Positions 22,965 to 30,951 of a stretch of 38,525 bases of DNA are shown here, in pieces. Location: assembly GCA_022072145.1 (NCBI GenBank), contig JAJVIG010000062.1, positions 1-38,525 on the forward strand. Direction: 5' to 3'. The notes beneath the pieces are model-generated. The model ran no database searches. It saw only the letters and a program-made list of their open reading frames with translations, and was not told the origin of the DNA. A program made the translations under genes and the position numbers. The DNA is from Pseudomonadales bacterium. Its GTDB lineage: Bacteria; Pseudomonadota; Gammaproteobacteria; Pseudomonadales; UBA5518. How positions within the stretch are numbered: position 1 is the first letter of the stretch; every line of letters begins with the position of its first letter.

Positions 22965-25661
22965 ATGAACCTGCCCCATCCCCCCGCCACGCAAATCACT
23001 CCGCTGCTCACTCCACGCGGCCATGTGCTCGCGGTCGCCGATCCGGGCGCTGCGCCGCTGGAGGCGGACATTGCCGAGGCATTCGCCAACGTCTTCAGTG
23101 TTTCCGATGGTACGGGCGGTAATGGACTGTTGTATCTGGGCACGGCGCTGCCTGGCCGTGCCCTGCCGCCCGCCTGGGCGTGGTGGCGCGACTTCGCCGC
23201 GCGCTTCGTCGCCGCCGCCTGCGCTGGCGGCGGCGCAGCACCCAGCCCGCCCGACGCGCTGGAGCTGGCCACCCGCATCGCCGACGCGCCGCCGATGGCG
23301 GGCGCGGAATATCTCGATGCAGACGTGCTGACGACGCTCTGGCAGGCCCTTGGCAAGGCATTGGCGGCGGAACTGGCCGACGGTCGCGAGCTGGATGACT
23401 TTCTGCGCTCCCGTAACAAAGCCTGGCATGTGGTCGGGCGCGTGCATTTCAACCTGGCCGAGAACCGCAAGGATCCGGCGGCGCCGTTCGCGTTTCTCGC
23501 TACCTACGTGTCTCAGCTTTCGGCCCACGGGAAGGCGCAGCATCTGCCCTTGTCGCAGGCGCTGGCTGAATTCGCCGGGGCGCAGCGGAAGGTGCAGCTG
23601 CTTTCGCTGCTGCAGCCGGTGCAACGCGCCGCCGAGAGTTGCGAGTGGCTGCCGCCGATGATCGCCGCCGGGGAGATCTACCATCCGCTGCGCTGGCAGC
23701 CGGCGCAGGCTTGGCGCTTCCTGCTCGACGTGCCCAAGCTCGAAGCCGCCGGTATCGTGGTGCGCGCGCCGGGCAATTGGCAGGCGGGGCGGCCGGCCCG
23801 GCCGAAAGTCGCGGCCACGGTCGGCGCCCAGGCGCCATCGAGGGTGGGGCTCGATGCTCTGCTCGATTTCGAGGTATCCGTCACGCTCGACGGCGAGAGA
23901 TTGTCCAAAGCGGATGTCGAGGCGCTGTTGGCGGGGCAGGATGGACTGCAACTCCTGCGCGGGCGCTGGGTCGAGGTGGATCGCCGGCAACTGGGCCGGT
24001 TGCTCGACCGCTTCGCCGCCATCGAGCAGGAGGCGAAGAAGAACGGCCTGCCCTTTGCCGAGGCGATGCGTCTCGCCGCCGGCGCACGTTTGGATGATGC
24101 GCTCGACATGGATGATGACGCTTGGTCGGACATCAGTGCCGGCCCCTGGCTGGCCGGGGTGCTGCAAGGTTTGCGTCAGCCGGAAGGTCTGGCCGAGGTC
24201 GATCCTGGCAGCGATCTCAAGGCCAGTCTGCGACCCTATCAACTGGCCGGCGTGCGCTGGCTGTACCTGCTCACCCGGCTGGGCCTGGGCGCTTGCCTGG
24301 CCGACGACATGGGCCTGGGCAAGACCATTCAGGTGCTGGGCTTGCAACTTGTCTTGCGGCGCGAAGCCGCCGGCAGTGCGGGACGCCCGACGCTACTGGT
24401 GGCGCCCGCATCGCTGCTGGCCAACTGGGCCAGCGAGGTGGCACGCTTCGCGCCTTCGCTGCGCGTGCTGATCGTGCATCCGTCGGCGCTGACGGCGGAG
24501 GAAATGCGCGGCCTCGACGACCGCCGTCTCGCCGGCGCCGACTTCGTCATCACCAGCTATGGCACCCTGTTGCGCCAGCCGGCACTGACCAGCTTTCGCT
24601 GGCGTCTGGCGGTCATCGACGAAGCGCAGGCGATCAAGAACCCCGCCGCCAGGCAGACGCGCCAAGTCAAGCAATTGCAGGCCGACGCCCGCGTCGCGCT
24701 GACCGGCACGCCAGTCGAAAACCGCCTGTCCGACCTGTGGTCGATTTTCGACTTCACCCATCCGGGGCTGCTCGGCAATGCCAAGCAATTCGGCGCCTTC
24801 GGCAAACGCCTGGCCGAGACCGGGCATTTCGGGCCGCTCAAGAAACTGGTGGGACCCTACATCCTGCGCCGACTGAAGACCGACAAACGCATCATCGCCG
24901 ACTTGCCGGACAAGACCGAGATCAAGGCGTGGTGCCACCTGTCGCCTGCCCAGGCCTCGCTCTACCAGCGGGCAGTGAAGGATCTGGCGCAAGCGCTGGA
25001 AACGACGGAGGGCATCGAGCGGCGCGGCATCGTGCTGGCCTATCTGATGCGCCTCAAGCAGATCTGCAACCACCCATCGCAATGGCTGGGCGACGGCGCC
25101 TGGAGGAGCGATGACAGCGGCAAGTTTTCCCGTCTGCGCGAACTGGCGGAAACCATCGCCGCCCGGCAGGAAAAGCTGCTGGTGTTCACGCAGTTCCGCG
25201 AGACCACCGAACCGCTGGCCGCGTTTCTGGGCAGCCTGTTCGGACGCGGAGGGCTGATCCTGCACGGCGCCACGCCGGTCAAGCAGCGCCGCGAACGAGT
25301 CCAGCGCTTTCAGGAAGATGAGCTCACGCCCTTTTTCGTGCTTTCGCTCAAGGCTGGCGGCGCGGGTCTGAACCTCACCGCGGCCTCCCATGTGATCCAC
25401 TTCGACCGCTGGTGGAATCCGGCTGTGGAAAACCAGGCCACCGACCGCGCCTTCCGCATCGGCCAGAAGAAAAACGTCCTGGTGCATAAATTCGTCTGTC
25501 GTGGCACCGTGGAAGACCGTATCGACCAGATGATCGCCGACAAGCAGCAACTGCTCAGCGACGTACTCGAAGGCGGCGGCGAAATCAACCTCACCGAGCT
25601 GTCGGATCGCGAACTGCTCGACCTCGTCAAACTCGACATTCATGCCGTGGCGGAAAGCTGA
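22965..25661 (+). CDS. SNF2-family DEAD/DEAH helicase-like ATPase
   Basis: This 898-residue SWI2/SNF2 ATPase carries an N-terminal SNF2-associated region (about residues 1-420) and a full two-lobed motor. Visible motifs are motif I DDMGLGKT at 447-454, motif II DEAQ at 552-555, LTGTPVENRLSDLWS (motif III region), and in lobe 2 SLKAGGAGLNLTAASHVIHFDRWWNP with ATDRAFRIGQ (motifs V-VI). Such proteins translocate on double-stranded DNA and remodel protein-DNA complexes. The SWIM zinc-finger gene starts 3 bp downstream, a pairing known for bacterial SNF2 proteins. The role in this host, whether repair, defence or transcription, cannot be told from sequence. Confidence 0.92.
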   Translation: MNLPHPPATQITPLLTPRGHVLAVADPGAAPLEADIAEAFANVFSVSDGTGGNGLLYLGTALPGRALPPAWAWWRDFAARFVAAACAGGGAAPSPPDALELATRIADAPPMAGAEYLDADVLTTLWQALGKALAAELADGRELDDFLRSRNKAWHVVGRVHFNLAENRKDPAAPFAFLATYVSQLSAHGKAQHLPLSQALAEFAGAQRKVQLLSLLQPVQRAAESCEWLPPMIAAGEIYHPLRWQPAQAWRFLLDVPKLEAAGIVVRAPGNWQAGRPARPKVAATVGAQAPSRVGLDALLDFEVSVTLDGERLSKADVEALLAGQDGLQLLRGRWVEVDRRQLGRLLDRFAAIEQEAKKNGLPFAEAMRLAAGARLDDALDMDDDAWSDISAGPWLAGVLQGLRQPEGLAEVDPGSDLKASLRPYQLAGVRWLYLLTRLGLGACLADDMGLGKTIQVLGLQLVLRREAAGSAGRPTLLVAPASLLANWASEVARFAPSLRVLIVHPSALTAEEMRGLDDRRLAGADFVITSYGTLLRQPALTSFRWRLAVIDEAQAIKNPAARQTRQVKQLQADARVALTGTPVENRLSDLWSIFDFTHPGLLGNAKQFGAFGKRLAETGHFGPLKKLVGPYILRRLKTDKRIIADLPDKTEIKAWCHLSPAQASLYQRAVKDLAQALETTEGIERRGIVLAYLMRLKQICNHPSQWLGDGAWRSDDSGKFSRLRELAETIAARQEKLLVFTQFRETTEPLAAFLGSLFGRGGLILHGATPVKQRRERVQRFQEDELTPFFVLSLKAGGAGLNLTAASHVIHFDRWWNPAVENQATDRAFRIGQKKNVLVHKFVCRGTVEDRIDQMIADKQQLLSDVLEGGGEINLTELSDRELLDLVKLDIHAVAES

Positions 25662-25664
25662 ACC

Positions 25665-26612
25665 ATGAGTTACTACGGATGGAAGCCCTACGTTCCCGTC
25701 GCCAAGCGGCGTGCAAGCGCGGAAAGGGCCGCCGCCAAGGCGAGGAAGTCCGGACAGGACATGAAACCGGTCGCCCCGATTCGCGGCGCAGTGGCCAAGA
25801 CCTTCTGGGGCAAGGCATGGTGCGACAACCTCGAAGGCTACGGCGACTTTGCCAACCGGTTGCCACGCGGGCGCACTTACGTGCGCAATGGCTCGGTCAT
25901 CGACTTGCAGATCGGTGCCGGGGCGGTGCGCGCGCAGGTCATGGGTTCCAGCTTGTATCGCGTCGAGGTCGCGATCGTGGATGTGGCCAAGCGGCAGTGG
26001 GAAAGGATCGCCGCGGATTGTGCCGGGTCGATCGACACTCTGGTCGAACTGCTGCAAGGCAAGCTCTCGAAAGCCGTGATGGAACGCATCTCCCGCCCCC
26101 GCGACGGCTTGTTCCCGGGGCCGAAGGAAATCGATTTCAAATGCAGTTGCCCCGACTGGGCCTCGATGTGCAAGCACGTGGCCGCCGTGCTCTATGGCAT
26201 CGGCAACCGTCTCGACCAGCAACCGGAACTGCTGTTCACGCTGCGCGGTGTCGATGCCGCCGACCTGATCGCCAATGCCGGCAGCGGCATCGACAGCCGC
26301 GTGCCGCCCGCTGACGCCGACAAGGTGCTCGACGGCGACGCGCTGGCCGATGTCTTCGGCATCGAGCTGGCGAGCGTGCCGGCCACGCCCCCGGCATCGT
26401 CTCCATCGGGCGGCGGCGCGCGCACACCGCGGCAGACCAAGGTCAAGACCTCGGGTCCTGTTGCACCCGCAGTCGTGACAAAGCCCGCCAAGGCGCCGGT
26501 CAAGACTCCAGCCAAGAAAACCGCCACCGCGAAGAATACCGCTGCGGCAAAGCCATCGACGACGACCAGGACACGTGCCACCGCAGCAAAGAAAACCTCG
26601 ACCAGGAAGTGA
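25665..26612 (+). CDS. SWIM zinc-finger protein with histone H1-like tail
   Basis: This 315-residue partner of the SNF2 ATPase has a SWIM zinc-binding motif, C160-x-C162-x6-C169-x-H171 (CSCPDWASMCKH), preceded by a conserved FWGKAWCDNLEGYGDFANRLPRGR segment near residue 46. SWIM domains are DNA- or protein-binding modules. Residues from about 260 to the end form a Lys/Ala/Pro/Thr tail (KTPAKKTATAKNTAAAK...), like histone H1 or bacterial H1-like proteins, probably binding DNA. The gene begins 3 bp after the helicase gene, so a complex with it is likely. Rhs remnants begin directly after its stop codon. Confidence 0.88.
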   Translation: MSYYGWKPYVPVAKRRASAERAAAKARKSGQDMKPVAPIRGAVAKTFWGKAWCDNLEGYGDFANRLPRGRTYVRNGSVIDLQIGAGAVRAQVMGSSLYRVEVAIVDVAKRQWERIAADCAGSIDTLVELLQGKLSKAVMERISRPRDGLFPGPKEIDFKCSCPDWASMCKHVAAVLYGIGNRLDQQPELLFTLRGVDAADLIANAGSGIDSRVPPADADKVLDGDALADVFGIELASVPATPPASSPSGGGARTPRQTKVKTSGPVAPAVVTKPAKAPVKTPAKKTATAKNTAAAKPSTTTRTRATAAKKTSTRK

Positions 26613-27045
26613 CCAGCCCGCTCTCGGAGTCGACAGCAGGTTGCCGTTGGGGTCGTAAGCGCCGTAGCTGCGCGCATCCACCGCCCCCACGGCCTGCGAC
26701 AGCGCCCAGCCGCGCAGGTCGTGGCTGCGCGTCTCGGCCAGCCCGTTGCCGAAGACCTGCGTCGCGAGCAGCCCGTCGCCCCGGTATTGGCGGTTGGACA
26801 CCAGCGTCGTCGCGACGCCGCCGACGGTGGTGCTCACCGCACTGATGCGCCCGAGCGCATCGCGGGTGTAGGAGACCAGCCGCCCGTCGGGGGCGTGCGC
26901 GATGGAGGCGAGGCGGTCGCGTGCGTCGTAGGTGTAGTCGGTCTGGTAGCTCACGCCGAGCTCGGTGCGCTGCACGCCGGTGCGGTTGCCGAAGGCATCG
27001 TAGGCGTAGCTCTCGCTGCCGCCGGCGTCCGTCACCGCGCATATC
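26613..27045 (-). pseudogene. Rhs core fragment
   Basis: The minus-strand translation shows Rhs/YD repeats in one frame: AVTDAGGSESYAYDAFGNRTG, then YTYDARDRLASIAHAPDGR, YTRDALGRISAV, and AYDPNGNLLS. There is no start codon context and no signal of a complete gene. At the low-coordinate end, after AYDPNGNLLS, the DNA changes frame into a short DSESGL piece. That piece is normally found much later in an Rhs core, so an internal deletion has occurred. The fragment abuts the stop codon of the SWIM gene. Confidence 0.8.
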
Positions 27046-27102
27046 GGATCTCCGACTTCCCGACCAGCCGTGCGCATGTGCGTCATCATCAATAATTGGC
27101 GT

Positions 27103-27429
27103 TCACGAATGTCGGGTAAAGGCGTGTGGTTCCCCACAATTCGCGCAACGCTTACGATCCCAGAAATCGAAAACTGTTGGGAAGTGCGAATCCTCCGTAA
27201 AGAAACTGTGCCCGCACCATGGACAAGAACCCCTAGCCACCAAGGCGAGCCATAGCACAACGCAGGGAATGATCCATCCAAGAAAAAACGGAATCGGATC
27301 AACGCTCAATCGCAGCGCCATACTGCAGATCGCCAGTAAGAATGGCGGGAGCAAGAATGCCGCGATCGCCGCCCTTCGCAGGTTAATCAGTCTGAGGTAT
27401 GCATTCACCTTTGGGTCGTCGCCGTTCAT
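27103..27429 (-). CDS. Small membrane protein, candidate Rhs immunity protein
   Basis: This 108-residue protein has two predicted membrane segments, AAIAAFLLPPFLLAICSMAL near residue 20 and FFLGWIIPCVVLWLALVA near residue 48. It ends in a possible zinc ribbon formed by CPWC near residue 70 and CANC near 95. Its ATG overlaps the stop codon of the Rhs tip by four bases (ATGA). A small gene directly after an Rhs C-terminus is the usual place of the cognate immunity gene, and a membrane location would fit a membrane-acting toxin. I do not recognise the family; the role is inferred from position. Confidence 0.6.
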   Translation of the reverse strand: MNGDDPKVNAYLRLINLRRAAIAAFLLPPFLLAICSMALRLSVDPIPFFLGWIIPCVVLWLALVARGSCPWCGHSFFTEDSHFPTVFDFWDRKRCANCGEPHAFTRHS

Positions 27430-28385
27430 GGCGTGGGACCACCGATGATTGGATTCGAGGCCGTATAGTTCTCCGCGTGAGTGAAAGAGCCGCCTGGCGC
27501 AACACCCCCGCCACTATCGCCACCAATGGAGATTCCGGCACCTGCCCAGCCGTGCGAGTTCGAGTGACTCGAGAGGCAGACAATGAGCACGCAGACGGTC
27601 TCTGTCGTCGACTCACCATTGAAGGCCTCCGGCCCTCCTATCCACCAGTCAAGGCCGAGACCCGAACCTGCACCAAATCCAGTGGTCTTCGAACCGGTTA
27701 CAAAGCCTCCAGCTGCCGGGCAACTGGTCTCGCCACCGTCAGTTACGTACACACCCGACTGTGCACCGTAACCCTTTCCAACGGTGGAGCTTCCACCGGC
27801 ACCCAAACTGACAGTCCACAGCCCATACGGGTCAGTGAATCGCAGCGGATTTCCGTTTGCGTACGTGTAGGTGTTCAAACCCCCCGCCAGCCCAACCAGA
27901 TCGGATTCGATGTACCTGCCCGTCGAAGGATCGTAATCCCGGAGGTAGTTGTCGAACAACCCGCTTTCGGAGTCGAAGTACTGCCCGGGGTAGCGCAGGC
28001 GCACGTTCACCGCGGTGCCGTCGCCGTCGGGGTCGGTCTGCGCACCGCCTTCGCCGAAGGCGCGCGCCTCGAACCGCCACACCACCGTGGCGGCGGCGTT
28101 GGTCGCCAGACGCGGCATCGCCTGGCGGTCCGTGTGCAGGTAGGCGAGGGTCTCGCTGCCGTCGAGGGCGCGCTCGATCTGCGCGATCGGCTCCGCGTCG
28201 GCCCACACGTACAGCCGCACCAGCGAGCCGTTGGCGCGGTGCTCGCGCAGCAGTTGGCCGGCGTTGTCGCGGGCGAGCACCAGCGTGGAGCCGCTCAGCA
28301 CCTTGCGGCTGCGCGCCCCGGTGTGGGCGTGGACGTAGGTGGCCTTCGGCACGCCGGCGTCCGTGACCGTCGCCAGCCGTCCGGC
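27426..28385 (-). pseudogene. 3' part of an rhs gene with complete C-terminal tip
   Basis: The coding sequence begins at a break with IS66 DNA near 28385 and runs in one frame to its stop. Typical core elements are present: RLATVTDAG, YVWADAEPIAQI, RLRYPGQYFDSESGL, NYLRDYDPSTGRYIESDLVGLAGG, NTYTYANGNPLRFTDPYGLW. The tip after DPYGLW, about 130 residues, is rich in Gly and Ser with alternating hydrophobic residues (LGAGGSSTVGKGYG, GFGAGSGLGLDWWIGG, HGWAGAGISIGGDSGGG). It does not resemble a nuclease or deaminase I know. The bulk of the core and the secretion region are missing, so it is an orphan tip that would need recombination into another rhs gene to be delivered. Confidence 0.8.
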
Positions 28386-28693
28386 ACATCGAAGCCGACC
28401 GAGAGATCGATACGCACCGCACCGGTATGCAGTTGAATGCCGCTCGTGCCGGCCCCGAAGCCGCACATCGGCGCCGCCGCATCCTCGGCACGCAGTTCCA
28501 CAGGCACCAGGCGCGGCGCGAACGGGCCCGGCAGCGTCGCTCCGGCGCCCGGCATTACCCGCTTGCGGCTCCAGTAGCCGAAGCTCGACAGAGACAGGCC
28601 GTGCTTGGCACAGTACTCCGTGCGCGAGAGCAGGCCACGGCGCTGGCGGGAGAGGTGCTTCGCCCAGAAGCGGGCGCGGTCGGTACGGGTCAT
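28295..28693 (-). pseudogene. IS66-family accessory gene (TnpA-type), truncated
   Basis: The first about 100 residues match the small IS66 accessory protein: MTRTDRARFWAKHLS, YCAKHGLSLSSFGYWSRKRV, and a late VRIDLSVGFDVP segment. After this the frame reads into Rhs DNA out of frame and ends at 28295; the join is near 28385. No IS66 TnpB or DDE transposase follows, so only the start of the element remains. The segment 28694-28795 upstream (minus sense) probably holds the outer end of this IS66, but I could not identify its inverted repeat with confidence. Confidence 0.75.
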
Positions 28694-28814
28694 CGCGCTA
28701 CTCCGACATGGATATCGGAGTGCGATTCTCGGCGGCGGCTACCGGCCAGGGGAATGTGGGGATAAAAACCCGCTCACGTTTCTTCTAAAAATAAAGGGTA
28801 TACGGATTTAATGG

Positions 28815-28840
28815 TTGATGGGGCACCTTCACCCCATCAA
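28815..28840. repeat. Hairpin in the ISL3 end
   Basis: Perfect arms TTGATGGGG and CCCCATCAA are separated by eight bases. The hairpin once lay just after the ISL3 transposase stop and now lies just outside the Tn3-type element, after the tnpA remnant. It may stop transcripts crossing the element boundary, but there is no T-run. Confidence 0.55.
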
Positions 28841-28865
28841 TCTGATACCACCCTCAGATGGTTGA

Positions 28866-28870
28866 TAGAT
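28866..28870. repeat. Target site duplication TAGAT, left copy
   Basis: TAGAT directly precedes the left inverted repeat and is matched by TAGAT at 37392-37396 directly after the right one. A 5-bp duplication is the hallmark of Tn3-family transposition. Confidence 0.93.
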
Positions 28871-28908
28871 GGGGTCGCCTCAGAAAACGGAAAATAAAGC
28901 ACGCTAAG
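28871..28908 (+). repeat. Tn3-type terminal inverted repeat, left
   Basis: This 38-bp repeat starts GGGGTCGCCTCAGAAAACGG and ends GCACGCTAAG, the Tn21-subgroup pattern. It matches the reverse complement of 37354-37391 at 37 of 38 positions (C versus T at position 8). The tnpA stop codon is at 28904-28906. Confidence 0.95.
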
Positions 28909-30160
28909 CCGGTTGTAGCGGCCGTAGCGGCCTGAATTTGCCCGCGCCGATCTTGGCGCTGCTGCGCCAGAGGTAATCGCCGGTCAGGTTGATGTGCTCC
29001 CAGCCCAGCGGCGACAGGTACTGCAACAGCGCATCATCGACGGCATGGCCGTTGCCACGCAGTCCGTGTGCCGCCCGCTCCAGATAGACCGTGTTCCACA
29101 ACACGATGGCCGCCGTCACCAGGTTGAGGCCGGAAGCGCGGTAGCGCTGTTGCTCGAAACTGCGGTCGCGGATTTCGCCCAGGCGGTTGAAGAACACGGC
29201 GCGAGCCAGCGCGTTGCGCGCCTCGCCCTTGTTCAGCCCGGCATGCACGCGGCGGCGCAGTTCCACGCTTTGCAGCCAGTCCAGGATGAACAGCGTGCGC
29301 TCGATGCGCCCCAACTCGCGCAGGGCGACGGCCAAGCCGTTCTGGCGCGGGTAGCTGCCAAGCTTCCTGAGCATCAGCGAGGCCGTCACCGTGCCCTGCT
29401 TGATCGAGGTGGCCAGCCGCAGGATTTGGTCCCAATGGGCGCGGACGTGCTTGATGTTGAGCGTGCCGCCGATCATCGGTTTGAGCGCGTCATAGGCGGC
29501 ATCGCCCTTCGGGATGTAGAGCTTGGTGTCGCCCAGGTCGCGGATGCGCGGCGCGAAGCGGAAGCCCAGCAAGTGCATCAGCGCGAAGACGTGATCGGTG
29601 AAGCCTGCCGTGTCAGTGTAGTGCTCTTCGATCCGCAGGTCGGATTCGTGGTACAGCAGGCCGTCGAGCACGTAGGTCGAGTCGCGCACGCCGACGTTGA
29701 CGACCTTGGTGTGGAACGGCGCGTACTGGTCGGAGATGTGGGTGTAGAACGTCCGCCCTGGGCTGCTCCCGTATTTCGGGTTGATGTGGCCGGTGCTCTC
29801 GGCCTTGCTGCCCGTGCGGAAGTTCTGGCCGTCCGACGATGATGTGGTGCCGTCGCCCCAATGCTCGGCGAAGGGATGCCGGAACTGCGCGTTGACCAGA
29901 TCGGCCAGCGCTGCCCCGTAGGTTTCGTCGCGGATGTGCCAGGCTTGCAGCCAAGCCAGCTTGGCGTAGGTCGTGCCGGGGCAGGACTCCGCCATCTTGG
30001 TCAGGCCCAGGTTGATCGCGTCGGCCAGGATCGTGGTCAGCAACAGATTCTTGTCCTTGGCCAGGTCGCCCGATTTCAGGTGCGTGAAGTGCCGGGTGAA
30101 GCCCGTCCATTCGTCCACCTCCAGTAGTAGTTCGGTGATCTTGACGTGCGGCAGGATCAT
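28904..30160 (-). pseudogene. tnpA: Tn3-family transposase TnpA, N-terminally truncated
   Basis: The remaining 418 residues are the C-terminal catalytic part of a Tn21-type TnpA, which is about 990 residues when complete. Sequence begins at the [19 protein letters not shown] segment. Candidate catalytic acids are visible in [26 protein letters not shown] and NTVYLERA, so the DDE core appears kept. The N-terminal half, which recognises the inverted repeats, is absent. An in-frame ATG exists at the break (30160), but upstream lies relaxase-derived DNA on the other strand, so the break is a true fusion point. The product should be unable to transpose the element. Confidence 0.9.
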
Positions 30161-30161
30161 C

Positions 30162-30404
30162 GCCGCTGAAACCGGCCTGGAGCCCCATACAGTCAGTGAC
30201 GGCGAGCGCGTCAGCGGCGTCTACCGTCGCAGCGTGATGCTGGCCAGCGGGCGTTTTGCGATGCTCGATGATGGCAAGGGTTTCAGCCTGGTGCCCTGGA
30301 AGGCGGTGATTGAGCAACGGCTAGGTAGCACCCTCGCAGCGACTGTCCGTGCGGGACATGTGACCTGGGAAATCGGGAGGCAACGTGGCCCCACAGTTTC
30401 ATAA
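30162..30404 (+). pseudogene. C-terminal fragment of a DUF3363-type relaxase
   Basis: The plus-strand frame reads [27 protein letters not shown], then FAMLDDGKGFSLVPWKAVIEQRLG and VTWEIGRQRG before a stop. This is the end of the DUF3363 region found in plasmid/ICE relaxases of the VirD2-like class. Only about 80 codons remain and the 5' side is cut by the tnpA join at about 30160. It shows that the czc segment came from a conjugative or mobilisable element. No start codon belongs to it. Confidence 0.75.
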
Positions 30405-30450
30405 GGCGAGTCGGTCCCCTCGGTACGGTGGCGATGCTGGGCGCTGAAAT

Positions 30451-30533
30451 GTGTTGCCGCTTTTCCCCGGTTCTGTGTTGCCGCTTTTCCCCGGTTCTTG
30501 GTAACATCGCTTTTCCCCGGTTCTTGGTAACAT
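30451..30533 (+). repeat. Iterated 24-26 bp repeats before the czc genes
   Basis: The 17-base core CGCTTTTCCCCGGTTCT occurs three times, at 30458-30474, 30482-30498 and 30508-30524. The first two units are perfect 24-bp tandem copies (30451-30474 and 30475-30498). The third is preceded and followed by TGGTAACAT (30499-30507 and 30525-30533). The array lies between the relaxase tail and the first czc-cluster gene, where the cluster promoter should be. Spacing near two helical turns suggests binding-site iteration, either a plasmid iteron relic or a regulator site. Confidence 0.85.
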
Positions 30534-30539
30534 GATGAA

Positions 30540-30887
30540 ATGGTGCATACTTTTATCAGACATAGGCTCATGGTGGTGGCGTTGCTGCTTGCAACGTTCG
30601 TTGCCATACCTGTGGCTGACATGTTTCTGTGTGCATCCGAGAGCGTAGATGCTCACTATGTCATGGCGGATTCTCACGATGAGAGTGTGGATAGCCAGAG
30701 CAATGGTTCCGACTCAGACAGTGGTCATGACGCCTGTAGCCATGGGCATTGTCACCATATCTACGCTCACATTCCCCCGGGCACGGCCCCCAAAACCGAG
30801 TCCCTCAATTCGACGCATCAGTGGCCAGCCAGTGATGCCCTTGCGTCTCGCACTCCTGACGGGTTGATGCGCCCACCCAAAGCCTGA
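30540..30887 (+). CDS. Small His-rich exported protein, CzcI-like position
   Basis: This 115-residue protein starts with a signal or anchor segment (RHRLMVVALLLATFVAIPVADMF). It continues with an acidic, Ser-rich linker (SHDESVDSQSNGSDSDSGHD) and a His/Cys cluster, CSHGHCHHIYAH, suited to binding divalent metal in the periplasm. It is the first gene before czcC, 64 bp away. In other czc loci this place is held by czcI, a small periplasmic protein linked to regulation. Sequence similarity to CzcI is not clear to me, so the assignment rests on position and composition. Confidence 0.65.
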   Translation: MVHTFIRHRLMVVALLLATFVAIPVADMFLCASESVDAHYVMADSHDESVDSQSNGSDSDSGHDACSHGHCHHIYAHIPPGTAPKTESLNSTHQWPASDALASRTPDGLMRPPKA

Positions 30888-30951
30888 CGACTCCCGGCTG
30901 CACCCTTCGTGCGGCCGTTTCGTCAACTCATTCAGCTTTGGGAGTTTCCTC

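Larger units (their letters stand above)
28796..28870 (-). mobile_element. Terminal segment of an ISL3-type insertion sequence
   Basis: This stretch is the 3' end of the ISL3 copy whose transposase lies at 37365-38525. Joining 28870 to 37397 across one copy of TAGAT restores an uninterrupted transposase end. The outer boundary is placed at GGGTATACGGATTT (28796) because ISL3 ends begin with GG and the flanking AAAATAAA would suit an AT-rich 8-bp target. The other end is outside the window. A 9-bp inverted repeat, TTGATGGGG (28815-28823) with CCCCATCAA (28832-28840), lies within it. Confidence 0.6.

Noticed and set aside
24393..27302. A 969-residue minus-strand frame spanning the helicase, SWIM and Rhs regions
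   Set aside because: Only the first part (above about 26620) resembles Rhs. The rest is antisense of the helicase and SWIM genes, so it is not one protein.
27426..28466. Start codon at 28466 for the Rhs frame
   Set aside because: The codons between 28466 and about 28385 are out-of-frame IS66 DNA, so this is not a genuine Rhs start.
28815..28840. Classical intrinsic terminator
   Set aside because: The stem is good but there is no T-run on either strand directly after it, so it is listed only as a hairpin.
29973..30404. A 143-residue plus-strand protein from 29973
   Set aside because: The first about 63 codons are antisense of tnpA; only the part from about 30162 is relaxase-derived.
30451..30533. 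Short CRISPR-like array
   Set aside because: The repeats are tandem with almost no spacers, there are no unique spacer sequences, and no cas genes are present.
30283..30622. Small minus-strand frames with NRGKAAT/RTGEKRQH repeats
   Set aside because: They arise from the 24-26 bp DNA repeats read on the minus strand and have no family resemblance or ribosome-binding site.
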